The notes under the pieces are model-generated. The model saw only the letters and a program-made list of their open reading frames with translations, was not told the DNA's origin and did no database searches. The position numbers and the translations under genes are program-made. This document shows, piece by piece, positions 43,086 to 58,060 of a stretch of DNA of 64,000 nt (its first letter is position 1; each line of letters begins with the position of its first letter). The stretch is from Ecdyonurus torrentis (lineage: Eukaryota > Arthropoda > Insecta > Ephemeroptera > Heptageniidae). Location: contig OX439131.1 in assembly GCA_949318235.1 (NCBI GenBank), positions 1,648,169 through 1,712,168 on the forward strand. Reading direction: 5' to 3'.

Positions 43086-43491
43086 GCCATCTGAATACAA
43101 CGTAAATACGAACTTCAAATAAGTAATAAAATAATTAACAATTACTTTTGCTTGACTCCGAAATGTGTTGCCAAAAAGTTGCCAGACGAAATGTTTGTCT
43201 ATTGACTTTGATAAGTCGATATTGAATCTCCACATGTCTGCATAATATACCTGTCATTGCTTTTTAAATGTTAGAATTTATTTGATAGACGCCAGCCAAA
43301 ATATATATTGAAATGAAAAGAAAGAAACAAAAAAAATTTGGAAAGCAAAGTTTTTAAAGCATAATATATTTATTGCGAGCGAATGGTACTTGTGAGATAG
43401 TTTTTATATTGCGTCACTTCACACACTATTATATCGAACCAATTTTTATGAAAATAAATTTTTATTTTGTCTCCGAGTAAAGTCTTGTCGC

Positions 43492-43504
43492 CTCTCTCTC
43501 TCTG

Positions 43505-43580
<76 letters not shown>
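43492..43580 (+). repeat. (CT)n microsatellite with TGTC interruptions
   Basis: About 89 bp, with two ctctgt units near its start. Confidence 0.95.
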
Positions 43581-43586
<6 letters not shown>

Positions 43587-43840
43587 ATATCTTGATCACG
43601 CTGCTATAAGTAAATTGCATCGCTCCAGGCTTGAATCACATTTGACACTTGATATATAATATGTAAAGTGCTGCATGTTTAACATCTAGGTTGATGCAAA
43701 TCTATATCAGGTATATAAATAACAATCTCATCACTAGGTGATTCGCTTGTATACATAGTCAAGTGTACACAGTACACACATACATACACAACTACATTAT
43801 AGGTAAATTGTAACGGAAGGTAAGCGGGTGGTTACATTGG

Positions 43841-44185
43841 TTAAAGCCATAGACCACATAAAACAACATGTGCTTTTTAATGAATAAACACGAAATGGGA
43901 TCTTCAAAACTGATGATAATTTTTACAAGAATGTTAATGTAGCCCCACGAGAGAGCGTGAAAACACTGTAAAGTATGCAATTTGCGTGAAAATTCATGTT
44001 TATGACGTCAGAAACATGCAAAAATTAGTATGAAAATGTTGTGCGGGTTGCCTAAATTGAATTTTCTGATCACTGCTACGTGGCTACAGTTGGGTTTTGA
44101 GACAAATTAAAATTATTTATGTAAATCCCATTAAGTTTTTTTTGTGATATAAAGGCTTGTGTTTTTTTCTGGTCTATTCCTTTAA
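43841..44185 (+). mobile_element. Family B MITE, intact copy with TTAA at both ends
   Basis: The left end is TTAAAGCCATAGACCACATA and the right end is TCTGGTCTATTCCTTTAA, so TTAA lies at both borders (43841-43844 and 44182-44185). The short inverted termini (TTAAAG...ATAGACCA) and a TTAA target suggest mobilisation by a piggyBac-like transposase. That is an inference; no transposase is present. Confidence 0.8.
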
Positions 44186-45305
44186 GTATTTCAGATCATC
44201 AAGTGAAGTGCACTGCGGAAAATAAAAATTTAATCTTAACTTATAGATTTTTTTTGTCAAACTTTTTTTTTTTTTTTTTTTTTTTGCTGGAAAACTACGT
44301 TAATACTAATTTCTATCCATACTGTTTTTAAACACGTACAAAAGTGTATTCAAATTTCTCTATTCATTTCTTTCATCTTACACACACAACACATAAGAAA
44401 TGCATCAGTCAAGGTTATTGCTTTATTAAAAATGCAATTAGAAATGTTATATAGTCAACATCTATTTAGTATCTTCCCTCATTTCAAAGTTTCTGGACTT
44501 TGTGCAATATAGTTTCTAAGAAACGACGAGTATTGTTAACGACATTAATCAATAGAAAATTATTGACACCGGTAATGACGATTGGAGTATACGTAGCACA
44601 GCAAAATAAAAATGTGTATTAAATCTTATAAAATATTTATACTTAAAAAAAAAAAAATTAATCTGTTTTAATATTTTAGTAGTTAAAAACATTGTCAGCG
44701 ATGTGATATAAAAATGTAAGGGACAGTTGAATAGCTCCATGCCACCCCCGCGCGTGCTGTTGATTTACATACATACGTACATTTACCCATTGTATTACTT
44801 GAGCCTCCTGACTCAAGTCCTTATTATAGAGTATACTGTTTGCGTGCAAGTATGCTCTCTCTCAGCCTCTTCACTTTTCTATATTATACAACAAGTGAAA
44901 ATTTAATTGAATAGAGAAATAAAAAGTCATGCTTCATGGCGTCATATAGAAAATAATAGTTTTGTATGTCGTAGCAAAAAGTAAAATTACAAAGAACAAT
45001 TTAATATAGTAAACATGGCTATACTTTATCATATGACTTCAGCGAGGATTTTTATCATAACAAATTGCAAATTTAGCACGTGTTTTTGAATGCTAAAATA
45101 TATGTATGTTTATGGATAAGTTTTTGCTTTAGAAATTTGAATTGTTGTTATTTATTTATATAATAAAATTGCCGTTGCTGTATGTTTATGAAGCAGTGTT
45201 GCAATGATCTATCAAATTCGTAATTTATGCTGCACAGGACAATTGCTATAATATAGAGCACACAAAAATGCTGCTATTTGTAATTACATAAGTATGCTGA
45301 ACATC

Positions 45306-45647
45306 TTAAAGGAATAGACCAGAGAATAACATAGGCATATATCATAAAATACTTGATGGGATTTATACATAAATAACTTTAGTTTGTCTCAAAACCCAAC
45401 TATAGCTCAGTAGCAGTGATCAGAAAATTCAATTTATACAACCTGCACAACATTTTCATACTAATTTTTGCATGTTTCTGACGTCATAAACATGAATTTT
45501 CACGCAAATTGCATACTTTACAGTATTTTCCCGCTCTCTCGTGGGGCTACATTAACATTCTGGTAAAAATTGTTATTAGTTTTGAAGATCTTATTTCGTG
45601 TTTATTCATTAAAAAGTACATATTGTTTTATGTGGTCTACGGCTTCA
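45306..45647 (-). mobile_element. Family B MITE, inverted copy
   Basis: Begins TTAAAGGAATAGACCAGAGA and ends tatgtggtctacggcttca, with the right TTAA mutated to ttca. The interior, including ctgacgtcataaacatgaat, is the reverse complement of the other copies. Confidence 0.8.
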
Positions 45648-45795
45648 ACTATTATTATGCTACTTAAATTACTTAATGGTGTAGAACACTTTGAAGGCTT
45701 GAACCAAAAACATGTCTAATATCCAAACATACTTAAATATCAACGTTGATTTGGCCAGAGTCATTGATTTCTATTTTACTGTATTTTCCATACAT

Positions 45796-45850
45796 AAATG
45801 TTGCTGCATTGAGCCAGCATAATTATTACGTATTTATTTTTGTCGATGTA
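45796..45850 (+). mobile_element. Family A MITE, 3' end only
   Basis: Only the terminal piece is clear: agccagcataattattacgt, then atttatttttgtcgatgtac. Weak related sequence precedes it near 45225-45270. Confidence 0.4.
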
Positions 45851-47484
45851 CAATGCACGCCGGCATAAAGAGCAAAAGTGAGTTGGTACGAGTTATGTAA
45901 GAGCATGGCCACTGAATCCTGTCTCTTTGCAAGCAAGCAAGTGTCCGGTTTGGTTTCTTTCCTTCCACGTTGGGTTGGCTATACGAGACTGCAAGCAAGC
46001 CTTTCTATTATAGCTTCACCTACTTTTTCTTCAATCGCAAAAATATCTGTAATGTTAAATACTCTTAATTTTTTATTTTATTTGCGTGCTGCCTGCCTGC
46101 CTGCTTGCTCGCCGTCATTAACAAGCTTTTAACTTGACATTCTTATATAGGAAGTGTTCAAATGATTAAATTTTAATCTGATTTCCGGAGAATTGCAGCT
46201 CAGTGCATACATATCAGTAAAATTGGAAATACAAATCATGCTGTACAATTTGAACCAGTAACGTAATATTCAGTTAGTAGTGACAGTTTAAGTGCGAAAA
46301 TAACTTGAATCAAAAAAATAAAATTTCACTTTTAGTTTATATAGTTAAACCAGCATCAGTCATTTTTCACATTTTAGAAATTGTTAGAAAACGAGTTGTT
46401 TATTATACTTTTATAGTTTTATAAAACGAGTTGGTGATCATTGGTTCCTTAAACATTTTTTCTACTATTTTTTTTCTTTAATATATCGATAATGTGTTGA
46501 TAATCGATTTTTCTGGTTACTTTTTGCAAGTGTTATCTCTCGATCTACTTGTTGAAACAATCGATACTTATAGAGAGTCTGTTCCGTTCACGCACTTTGT
46601 GTAACAACTTTTTGGTCTTCCTGTATTTTGCTCTCGGTACATGAATCACGTACTGCATAATGTAATGCACAGTTTACGTGGTGCACAAGTTCATGCGTTT
46701 GGAAAACTTGGAGTTCGAAAAGTTGTTCATTTTGCTGAGTTTGTTTATGTAAAACTTACTTAAATGGAGGTTAAAAAAAAAAAATTGCAGCTGCTTATAT
46801 TATTGATTTCTAAAAAGACAATGATCCCTATAACCTCAGTATATGATACACTGAGAGAAGTCCCCTTTCTCTCACATCAGGGTAAAACTTAACAAGAGCA
46901 CACCCAGTTAGTTTTGACGTCATGGCACCAAAGCTTCAGTTGATTTGGAGAAAACCTTGATCTTCAATACAAATAAAGATGACGTTTGCTCTCTACGTAT
47001 ATTCAAGTGTATACCTAATACCTACATCAATATTCAAGTGTATAGTGCTACCTTTACCTACATCAATAAAATATCTTGTAATAAATACTCAAGGCGGAAA
47101 CATAGAAGTGATGAATCACATAACGTACAAATCAGCTTGCGGATAATATAATAGTTTTACATTTCTCGTCTATATAACAATAACACACAAAACTGTACTT
47201 GAGGACATGAAACAATTGCAATATCTTGTCAGTAAATATCTCCTTGATAAGCAAGATACTGATTACTTAATTGTTACTGTGTTAATCATGACCATCATTT
47301 CTAATTATATTATATAATGTACAATAACATAAGCATATCTTTTGTTGTTGTATATTTTGAATGTAGGATGAAAGAAAAGAATAAATATATATTTTGAATT
47401 GACTTTGAATGGAGCTTATCGGCATAACACACGGGGAAAGCCAACTAGTTGGGGTAATTTAACATTACCCATATCAGATTTTTT

Positions 47485-47488
<4 letters not shown>

Positions 47489-47534
<46 letters not shown>
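47489..47534 (+). repeat. (TA)n microsatellite
   Basis: About 45 bp of TA inside or beside a dispersed repeat. Confidence 0.95.
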
Positions 47535-47539
<5 letters not shown>

Positions 47540-47615
47540 TTATTTTTTGAGAAAACTACTCCACCGATTGCGGAGAAATTTAAATGACATATTTTTCCGT
47601 GTTTTAAGCGTTAGA
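47530..47615 (+). repeat. Dispersed repeat with gaaaactact...ccgatt core, second copy
   Basis: Gaaaactactccaccgattg and ccgtgttttaagcgtta; preceded by a (TA)n tract at 47489-47534. Confidence 0.45.
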
Positions 47616-48161
47616 AATTTTACAAGATATTTTAAAACCGAAAACATACAAATTACCGTACACCTCTAAATTACAATACCACCCAATGATATAAAAGTAA
47701 CGTGAATCTTATTTTAAAAATTAGTTCACTGGTACCTATACTTGATAACATGTTGTATAGTGTGTCAGATTATCTGTGGCAGCTAAAAGTTAAATATACT
47801 GACGCTAATATAATTATTTCAAATTTTATTAGAACTTCCAATGTGTTGATAGATTTGTATCTGTTTATTTTGTCGTAAGAAGTTGTTCTACTATGTGTAA
47901 TTACATACAATTAAAATCTTTGATCTTGTATGCAGGAAATGTCGGTGAAAAAGAAATAGGCCAGTATATCAGAAATAAAAATAAAAATCGAAAATTTTAT
48001 ACAAAAAGTAAGGCGACTTTTAAATTGACCTATCTTTTATATTAAACACTAATCAGCCTTTACGTTAAAAAAAAAAAAAAAAAAAAAAATTAAAATAGCA
48101 ACGTTGTTTACTTAACAATGAATTTACATAAAGTTGGCGAGCGAGTGAGAGAATTTGCACA

Positions 48162-48356
48162 AGAAAAAAAATCTATAATAATTATGCTAACCCATTTTCA
48201 GCAGTATTTGTTCACTGCAACAAACTTTATGCTATACTGCATAATGAATATCTTTCACCTAAATATTACTGTGTATAGCATAATTATTCATCATAGTCTA
48301 ATTTAGCAATTTTTGTACACTAATGAAATAAATGCAGCATAAATTACGTGTGAAAT
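48162..48356 (-). mobile_element. Family A MITE copy
   Basis: Runs from an A-rich start through aattatgctaacccattttc to tgcagcataaattacgtgtg, in the inverted orientation. Confidence 0.55.
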
Positions 48357-50547
48357 ACATAATAGCATACACATAAATTTCAGTATTTGTATTCTATTGC
48401 TAAATAAAGAACGAATTTGAATTAAAATATTTTCGTGCAACGATTGTATATATACTTTAACACTAAAATTAAGCTATAAAATACCCTAATTTGAGCTCGA
48501 ACTTTTATTATATTTAAGTTTTTTTGTGTGTTAAAATTGTTTTATATAACTATAGCTATAAGGTTCATGTAATAGGGTTAAAAAATATCAGTTTGCGCCT
48601 TAAGTACAGATTATATATTATGAAAACTGAATCGTGATACTTTGCACTTCACATTCATCTCGTGCAAATATAATATAGTAATTATATTTATATAATCATG
48701 TTTCACAAAGCGGTTAAACACATACATAATAAAGTAAATATAAAATAATTATAATAAAATATAAAATAAATACAATGCTGGAAAGAAGCAAAAAAAATGG
48801 ATTCATTATAAATATGACATTTAATTGATATTGTATTAAAAATGCATTTGAATTTGATAAATATAATCATATAGTATAAGTATATTACTATGGTATAATG
48901 TAATTTTTACATTTAAATAACTGCATACAAAAGAAGTAGATATACATACATACACAACAGCATGGCTGTATTGAATACAATATAACGCGTATAGTATGCT
49001 ATCTTTTTTTTTTATTAGTTTTGTTATATACAAAAAGTTTTACAATAAAAGTATGTTTTATACTTTTTTCTTCTTCTTTTTATTGAATGGAAGCACAGAT
49101 GTGTTCTAATTATTTTTTAACTCAATGCAAGAAGTATTGTTGAGAATCAGTGTGGTATACAACAATGTATAATTTATTTATCTTCTTTTATTGGCACTGT
49201 GAAAAAATAAAATTCATCAATATAGTTTGAATTTGAATTAAACATTGAAAAGTTTGTATTTTTTCTTCTTCATATGAAAATTATCTGCCTTGGACTAGAA
49301 ATTTTCCGGGGAAAAAACCCCAGTCTCCCAATATCAGGAGGTTAAGAATCATTTATTTTCTCGCAGTGAAGAAACATTGATAACATTTTCTAGTAGCTTA
49401 AAACACGTAAAAACGTGTCAATAGTATTCCTTATTTAAATATTACCGGCCTCAGTGCAGTAATTTTCTAAAAAAAAAAAAAAAAAAAAAAAAAAGTTCTG
49501 CAGTGCCAAAAGCTTTTCTCGAGCACATAACCTCCATTGACTAGCGCACTCCACCGATAAGAGCAATTTATCAAATAAAATTTTATGATATACATTTTAT
49601 ATAACAGCAAATTAATTTTACGTATTGTTGTTGTTAATAATGGGGGCAGAATCAAATAAATAAATATTGTTGACATTATAAAAACGATCCGAATATTTCA
49701 TTTCAAATTGATGTCCATCATGTATATTGTATCGATAAAATTGGAAACTTCCTTAGCTTCATGGGACAAGGAAATCCTGGCAAATAGTTTGTTTTGTTAG
49801 TGACGTCACACGTCATACGAACGTAATTGTTTATACATTGCAATCAGTCTGCAGCTGAGAGTAGTTCTGAGAAACAGACGAAATTACGTGCACTTTCATG
49901 CATAACTACATCATAATCATAATAAACCTTATGTATATACGAAATAGATTTATTTTTTTATTATGATTTCAAATTTATTGTTTTATAGAGAAAACAAATG
50001 TTTATTTACGTACAAAAAAGTCTATATTACAAATGGAAATAAGGTACATTTATTTTAAAAACAATTTTCTTTATAAATTGTGCGTAAACATTGTAATTTT
50101 ATATATATAATTTTTTTTTGTTATTTATTATTGAATAAAAAAAAAAAACATGTCGCATTAAAATAAAAACAATTCAATATTGTAATGTAGAAATAATGAT
50201 TCAATATTTTTCTCTTGTTTAACTTAGCTTTGTTTTTTTGATATCAATTGATAAAGGGAGAAAAAAAAAATGCGAGGAGACGGAAGTGAAGCGAGGAAAT
50301 ACATTTTGTTTGTCATCTTCATTTGTTACTCGCCTTTACATATCAACATATGTATAGAAATGTGTTTTTGTCTCGCTAGGAGAGCGAGTAAGAAAGAGAG
50401 AGAGAGATTGAAAACTGAAATAATGGTTCGGACAAAAGAAAAAAACAAACAAAAACGTAGCAGTAATTTATTTTGAGAATTTCATTTCGTTGCAGTAACG
50501 AAGTATTGTTGCTTGATAACGACCAGATCCACGTCCCAATGCAGTAT

Positions 50548-50863
<316 letters not shown>

Positions 50864-53671
50864 TATATAACACCACATCAGTCACGTCACCTTTTAGGGT
50901 ATATAAAAATCTGTGTTTTGTTCAATCATATCTCATTTAATTTTTCCAGTTTGCTCTTTCATTCTTGTTTTCCAATATTTAAAGTTCGATTATTTTTTAT
51001 TATTTAATGAAAGGATTTTTTTTATTTTTTCAGTCAAGTACTGTACACAAATATTTTTCTGTATAGCGAGTACAGTATGTAAATATTATTGGAACTTTTC
51101 AACTTAACAAACAAACAGCAAAACGATGTATTTACCGATCACTAAAATTTAAAAATATATTTTTTATTTTGCCCTTCTCTATTTCTAAAAACAAAATAAT
51201 AAATATAAATATTTTTTTTGTTATAAACTTAATTTGAAGTTGTTAAATTTTCAAATATTAAATATTTGTTTGTTTACCGAAACCTCTTCTCGTTAATTAA
51301 ATTATAAATAAATATTTTTTTTTTGTATTATTCAACTTGTACATAAATTGTAAAAAAAATATTATATTTATGTTTTTGACAAGACTAAAGTTTGTTTTAA
51401 CTTTTTTAGTAACTATAATTAAATATTATTTTCATACTTTAAAATCGTTTAATATATTTTAGGTCTTTATAAATGCGTTATTGAAATATGTATCATGTTA
51501 ATTAATTAATGCTTTACATAATTAATTACTAATAAATTTAATAAAGTTTTTTGAAATTTTATCGCTTTCAAAATAAAAAATTGAAATGAATTTTATTATG
51601 TGAAAAATATATACTTCAAAAATTAAGAGAAGAAAAAAAGTGAGAGAACAAAAAAGCTTGAATTTTGGGACTTTTCAAGGATAATAATGAGTTCCCTCTA
51701 AATGAAGAGAGTCCTGTTGGTAATATTAATAATAAAGAGGTATTGAACAACAGTTCGTGATTTGTACGATATATTTAGCCTACAACTAAGGACAATGTGG
51801 TGCGTGTGCTTACATGGCATTGAAACATTAAAATAAATATTTATATTTAATTTAATAAATATTATTATTATGTATATTTAAATATGTAGATTCTAAAAAT
51901 ATACAGTTATATATATATATACACCCAAGTAATATCTCTTCTACTTTGGAAGTGCAATAAAAAAAAAATCAGTTTTAAATTTTAGTGCTCCTATAAGTTT
52001 TATTGTTATAGACATAAAACTGTAAAAATATATAAAAATATGAATACAGTCAATCTCTTTGGGTTTTGTTGAGAAGTTTCGTATGTCGAAATGTCTTGAG
52101 CAGAAGTTCTCACAAAATTGTAAAATATAAAATATTGACCGTATATATATTATTTTTTTCTTCTTCTCATCTTTTGTGTCATGCACACTCACAGAAGTAA
52201 ACAGTTCAGTACACCTGCATGCAAAAAACAATACGGGTCTCGGTTACACTTTAATAACTTCAGTTTTTTATTTTGCGACACATTTACATTTTACACGCAA
52301 ACTTTTCTCAAATGAGTGCATTTATAAGCGAAACAGAATAACGGTGCAATTGTCATTGTCCTCTTGTCGCAAAAATATCTTTTACATATTTTTTTTTGTT
52401 TTGGTATAGTGCTACACTTAAAAAAACAGATGTTCTGTGATGTCAACGCATAAAATGATGATAATATACTGGCAAAATAGTGGCGTATATCATTTTGAAC
52501 TATTTTGAAATAAGATAAAAATTTTATACTTATTTTACGACTATTTCTGCTAAGATAAAGAAAACAATAGTCACAAAAAAAAAAAAAAAAAAAAAAAAAA
52601 AAACGATTATTTTTAAACATTTTATCAAAATAGTCTGATTTTGAGATAAAAATATCATCCTATGAAACAGTGCGACAAAAAAATAGTCGTCCTTAAATTA
52701 GTGCAACCACCGTCCTTAGATTTCAATATTCGATATTTTTACTAAACATCCAAACTGCGGTAGTAGTGTTGATGAAAGTATGATAAGTATACGATAGGGA
52801 TATATGGGTACTTATACTTCCCTAAACATTAGTTTATACCCATTTCACTTGTTTCCAGCACTGCATGTGGTATAGAAAGTAAAAAATTAAAATATGAAAT
52901 GTTTAATCACAAACATTGAATTTTAGAGTTTTTTTTAACGTACTCTCTAATCATTAGTGTGCGATGTATAAAAAATAATTTCATATGGAGAAAATATGTG
53001 AATTGAGTAAAACATTTTGTTACCTTGTCAGTGTAAAATTGTAGCTTCGATATAATGATGAGAAAAATTGTCTTTTCTGTGAACATTTTTGATTCTGTTT
53101 AGAAAAGAAAAAGAAAAGTTGAGTCAATAAATTTGGTGATGATCTGATCTCCATAAGTTTATCATCAAAAAGAGTATTGATGGAAATTCAATTCCTTTTG
53201 ATTTCTTCTTCTTTTTTTGTTTGAAAGAAAGTTGAATTGCTTTTACATAAAAGTAAACGTCAAGTCAAAAGAAGCATGGGGATGAAATTGACTTCGTTAC
53301 TTTTGCTAAACTTGGCATTCAGATCTGCTATGCCAGCTATAGAGATAAGAACAACGCATATCTTTTATATCAAACATCGGTTTTATTTTACAAAGAAAAA
53401 TACATAAAAACTTTCATCAAGAAGTGCATTTAATTATAAGTACCTAACATAAAAAATAATTAACGTCATGAACTCTGTCAAGGTCATGCATATGACCTTC
53501 ATTTTAAATACAATTAAACATTAAAGATTTTGGTGAAAGATAGAAATAAATTATACATATTATGCACTTTTTGGAATTAATGTATTTATGAATATAACAA
53601 CAATGCCACGTTTAAACAATGAGAAAGAAGTCATTGTCATTATCAGTGACGAGGTTGCACAAATTTATATG

Positions 53672-53672
<1 letters not shown>

Positions 53673-53722
<50 letters not shown>
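53673..53722 (+). repeat. (CT)n microsatellite
   Basis: About 50 bp of uninterrupted CT. Confidence 0.95.
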
Positions 53723-53724
<2 letters not shown>

Positions 53725-54286
53725 GTATATCAAGTCACGCTTCGCTCATCAAAAATTGCATATTTTGTGCATATAAAAAATTAACTCACATTTTTATATT
53801 ATACTTCTTCTGATTGGTTGTCTGAGAGTCACGTGACTGTGTATAGGAAATACGTGTGCGTGCAGTTTTATTTATAAATATCACATTGGTGTTGTTATTA
53901 TCGATTGTCAGATCATAGTCAAAATCAACAATTATATTTATAACTGATGCAATTTAGCGATTACTTTTGCATTTGCTCTAGTTAACAATGTATGACTATC
54001 AATTTTCTCATCGTCTTGCGTGGTATGGTCAACAAACTTGAAGAAATGAAGAATATGATTTGTTTATCATTCAAAAAGAAAAATGGTTTTTTTTTATTTT
54101 TTATTTTTTCAATTTTTATAACGCGTTTATCAGGCATTGATAGATAAACAGGCACGTGCTAAATGGGCACACATTTTGATACTTTTTTGAGGGGGGGGGG
54201 GGGATATGATGCTTTTTAATTGTCTTAAAAGATCTTATAGAGTGAGCAGTATTTGAATATCTCTGATTTAACTGACTTTGTTTTCT

Positions 54287-54318
<32 letters not shown>

Positions 54319-54683
54319 AAAAGCTTATTATGTAATTGTTCTGCATTGCTACATGATAAGAGATCCCCTCAGCACATCACCATGTATCACAAGCGTGGAA
54401 TTTAATCTGATCTTTATAAAAATGTATTTAATTTTATTAGTTGATTATTTGTTAATTTTGATGAGGTTTTGTCGCAACGAGACGTGGTATAATAGGTGTA
54501 TTTATATTGTAGTATTATATGAAGTTGCATGAAGAGCGGTAGAGAGGTGCAATTATGTGTACATGCGGTGAGGTGATTAATTGTACCGTGAAGCACGTTA
54601 CATAATATAGAACAATAGAACATTATTCAACATATTTATTATTCTGTGCAGAATAATAATTATTTTGTTATAGTTGTCATGTA

Positions 54684-54893
54684 TACGGAAACAAATAAAT
54701 TACGTAATTTATTCTGCATTTATGTCATAATAGCATAAATTGAACAATATACATAATTATTCTGTACAACATTATATTTATGCTATACATAACATAGTTA
54801 TTTTGATGTATATCATAATATATTATGCTATATTGAAACAGTGTTAAAACTATGAGCTAGCATAATTATTACGTATTTATTTTTATCCATGTA
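54684..54893 (+). mobile_element. Family A MITE, near full-length copy
   Basis: Both ends are present: aaataaattacgtaatttat at the left and cataattattacgtatttat, then ttttatccatgta, at the right. Confidence 0.65.
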
Positions 54894-55519
54894 TTGTTAT
54901 ATGATCACTTATAATTATTATTATTTTGATGATTCCTATGAAGTAAATACTAAGAAAATCACGTTGATAATAATTATGTCAATAACTTGAGCAGTTCTCT
55001 TGACATAATATATCAACATAAAGAATTGTTGCTCCAAGTTTGCAGCATGATGATGATGGTCAATATTATGATTGTCTCAAGTGAAGTAGAAGATAATTGC
55101 AGTAGAGAGGCTGGCGGCAAACTATACAAGCAAGCAAGCAGGCAGGCAGGCAGGCAGGCTATGTACGCACTCACTTCTCACGGTGTTTATTGATCGTGAT
55201 GCTTTGCCACGCACTGGGCTCGATGTGCGTGCGTGCACTACCAGACAAGACCAACGCACTTTACATTAAATTGCCCATCTATATAATTTCTACAAGATGA
55301 AGTGTGTGATTGCACTGTATGACATAATTACACACACATGAGTGGACCTCATAACTCATATACAATAAATAATCATGTAATTTATGCTATATATTTCTGT
55401 CGTTATATCATAATTGTTCCTAAATTGCCCATGTCTCTATAGTCTCAACTTCATTTTCTCCAACATAGTGTGGGATTATACTTTATGATATAAACATATG
55501 AGTGTATCTTATAACTCAT

Positions 55520-55701
55520 AGATGGCATAAATAACGTAATTTGTGAGCATTATTGTTCTTAATTGAAACAGCATAAATGATTATGCTATACACTATAATA
55601 TTTGTCAATATAGGTAACATAAATTCTATTGCAATGAATGCATGTAACTGAAAATGGTCCAGCATAATTATTATTATACGTATTAAATTTTGACCATGTA
55701 C
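55520..55701 (+). mobile_element. Family A MITE copy
   Basis: Starts agatggcataaataacgtaa, holds acagcataaatgattatgct, and ends with tccagcataattattattat and a ttttgaccatgtac tail. A further fragment of the left end lies at about 55368-55430. Confidence 0.55.
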
Positions 55702-56160
55702 AGAGGTCGGTCTATTTTAATTGGTAACCCAGCACTTAGGTTACGTTAGGTTATGTGTACTAAAGGTTCAATACAAGGCTAAAACCATGACCCAAGATGA
55801 TAAAGTTAGAAGTACTGCTGATTATTGGTTGTTGGTTGTAATCAAATGTGTAGAAGCAATGTGTGTCATAAAAAAAAAAGTGCACTACGGTAAACCGTGA
55901 GATAGAAAGGTGTCTCATTATAAATAACAAAAAGAAAGTATTATTATTTAATTTTAAAAATATATTTTTGTATAATATTTAATGGTGACTGCTTTCTATA
56001 TACATTAAACTTATACAATATAATTCAAACTACTTGAAGAAACACAATTTTCTCCTTCAACTTTTGTATACTAAAAATAAATTTATATAACTATGATCTA
56101 AAAATAAAATTTTATTATAACATTATTTCAAATTTTTACTATTATACTATTACACACAAT

Positions 56161-56162
<2 letters not shown>

Positions 56163-56212
<50 letters not shown>
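56163..56212 (+). repeat. (CT)n microsatellite
   Basis: About 50 bp of uninterrupted CT. Confidence 0.95.
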
Positions 56213-56216
<4 letters not shown>

Positions 56217-56936
56217 GTTTTGTGATACGTCTCGTGTATTTTTGTGTGTGCTTTTTGACTCAAGAGATCTTGAAAAAAGAAGGTTGGCTTCTTGAAAATC
56301 GTTTTCTTCTGTTATGTGTATAAGTTTTACTCGTAACTCGTTGACAAAAGTTTTGCCGCTACTGCAAAACAAAACAACATATTTTTTTTCTTTCCTTCTT
56401 CTTCTTTCTCTCTAATACTTTTCTGTCCCTTTTATTTTTGCTGCAAAATCTTCAATATAAAGTTCGCAATATTTAACATTGTTTCACACATCAATGAGCT
56501 TGCTTACTTGCTTTGTTGAAAACAAAAGTCGAGAAGTATTTATACAACTTGACTTAATGAAATATTTTTCATTTGTTTCACAGAAAATTATAATTTAATT
56601 TTAAACATTGATTTCATTTACTGCTACTAAAAAAATTACGCTTAAAAGCTGTAGTAATTTCTTATCATTGTGAAATTCAAATCTGGATTTTTTTTTTAAT
56701 TTTTTTTTATGGTATTTAAAAGTTAATGGTACCAATTATTTATCATAAAAATTTCAGCATAGTACAAGGGAGAAAAATGATTAAAATGAACATGGGAACT
56801 AATGAGCTTTAAATTTTAAAAATGCGTAAATAATATTTCGCATTTTATAATTTTCTTGATGCTTAAGAGTTCTCCCGTCTAAGAAAATTAGTAGTTGTGA
56901 TTGGCAGAGAGTCCACTCTCTAAATCATCAGTATCT

Positions 56937-56939
<3 letters not shown>

Positions 56940-56984
<45 letters not shown>
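56940..56984 (+). repeat. 45-nt poly(A) run
   Basis: Uninterrupted A homopolymer. Confidence 0.95.
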
Positions 56985-56987
<3 letters not shown>

Positions 56988-57667
56988 GCTTAAAAAAAAC
57001 TCCTCCTTTTGTTTATGGATGTTTTTTATGTATATACTGGTACACATATCCTGAAATATATATTTGAATTACCACCTGGCAATACCTTCGATTGGCCTGG
57101 AGAAATACGTTAATTAAAGTCTGAATGCATCACTTTACTATATATGGGCAGTGGAGAACAATTTTTTGTTTTTTTGTTTTGTTAAATTCCAATCTAAAGA
57201 GTACTGTACAGTAAATATCAGTGTTCTCTTTATATAGCAACATTAAAATAAATATTTATTCCTATCATTACTGCAGTGAAAATATATATTACTTTTATGG
57301 TAAAATAAAACAATTTTATTTAATATATATAATAAAAAGTAGTCCATGCGTAAATTTTATTGTATATTGAATCTATTATCATATACATTATATACAAAAA
57401 TATAAATATATATATTTATATGTATGTATTTTAGGAGGTTGGAGTGTCAAGTCATGCATTTCGACGTTGAAAATTCTTTTCTCGATAAATTTGAACTAGC
57501 AATATATAAATATACGTATAATATATCATAATATATTTCAAATATATCGTACGTTTAGCAGCGAGAGTGAAAATATTATAGAATTTTATTATTGGAGAGA
57601 GAGAGAGAGAGAATGTGGTATAAAATTGTGATGTTTAGTGAGGCTTACATAACAATACATACATACA

Positions 57668-57804
<137 letters not shown>

Positions 57805-58025
57805 TATAATATACATGTGGCTGATGTGATATGTACCTGACAAGCACAAAAGTCTCATCTCCTCGTGGTAGTTCGAAGTCAAAATTGACGTTTTCTTTTC
57901 TGCTTTGTAACCAAAACCAATCCAATTTTATTGATCTCCTATTGATAACTCTTCAACTAAAAAAAAAAAATATTATATTTGTATGCAGTGTTTAAGGCGC
58001 AGTTTTTTAGGTTACCATTACTATC

Positions 58026-58060
58026 TCTGTCTCTGTCTCTCTCTCTCTCTCTCTCTCTGT
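58026..58060 (+). repeat. Short (CT)n with CTGT units
   Basis: About 35 bp of CT with leading ctctgt units, like the 43492 tract. Confidence 0.9.

Larger units (their letters stand above)
45851..48161. other. No gene recognised
   Basis: A moderately G+C patch at 45880-46130 contains gcaagcaagc and gcctgcctgc micro-repeats and an 84-codon frame without similarity to known proteins. Confidence 0.5.

Noticed and set aside
45878..46132. 84-codon plus-strand frame
   Set aside because: Built over gcaagcaagc and gcctgcctgc micro-repeats, with no conserved domain.
53276..53407. 43-codon frame starting MGMKLTSLLLLNLAF, like a secreted peptide
   Set aside because: Very short, A+T-rich context, no splice or promoter support and no known family. 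Worth a transcript check only.
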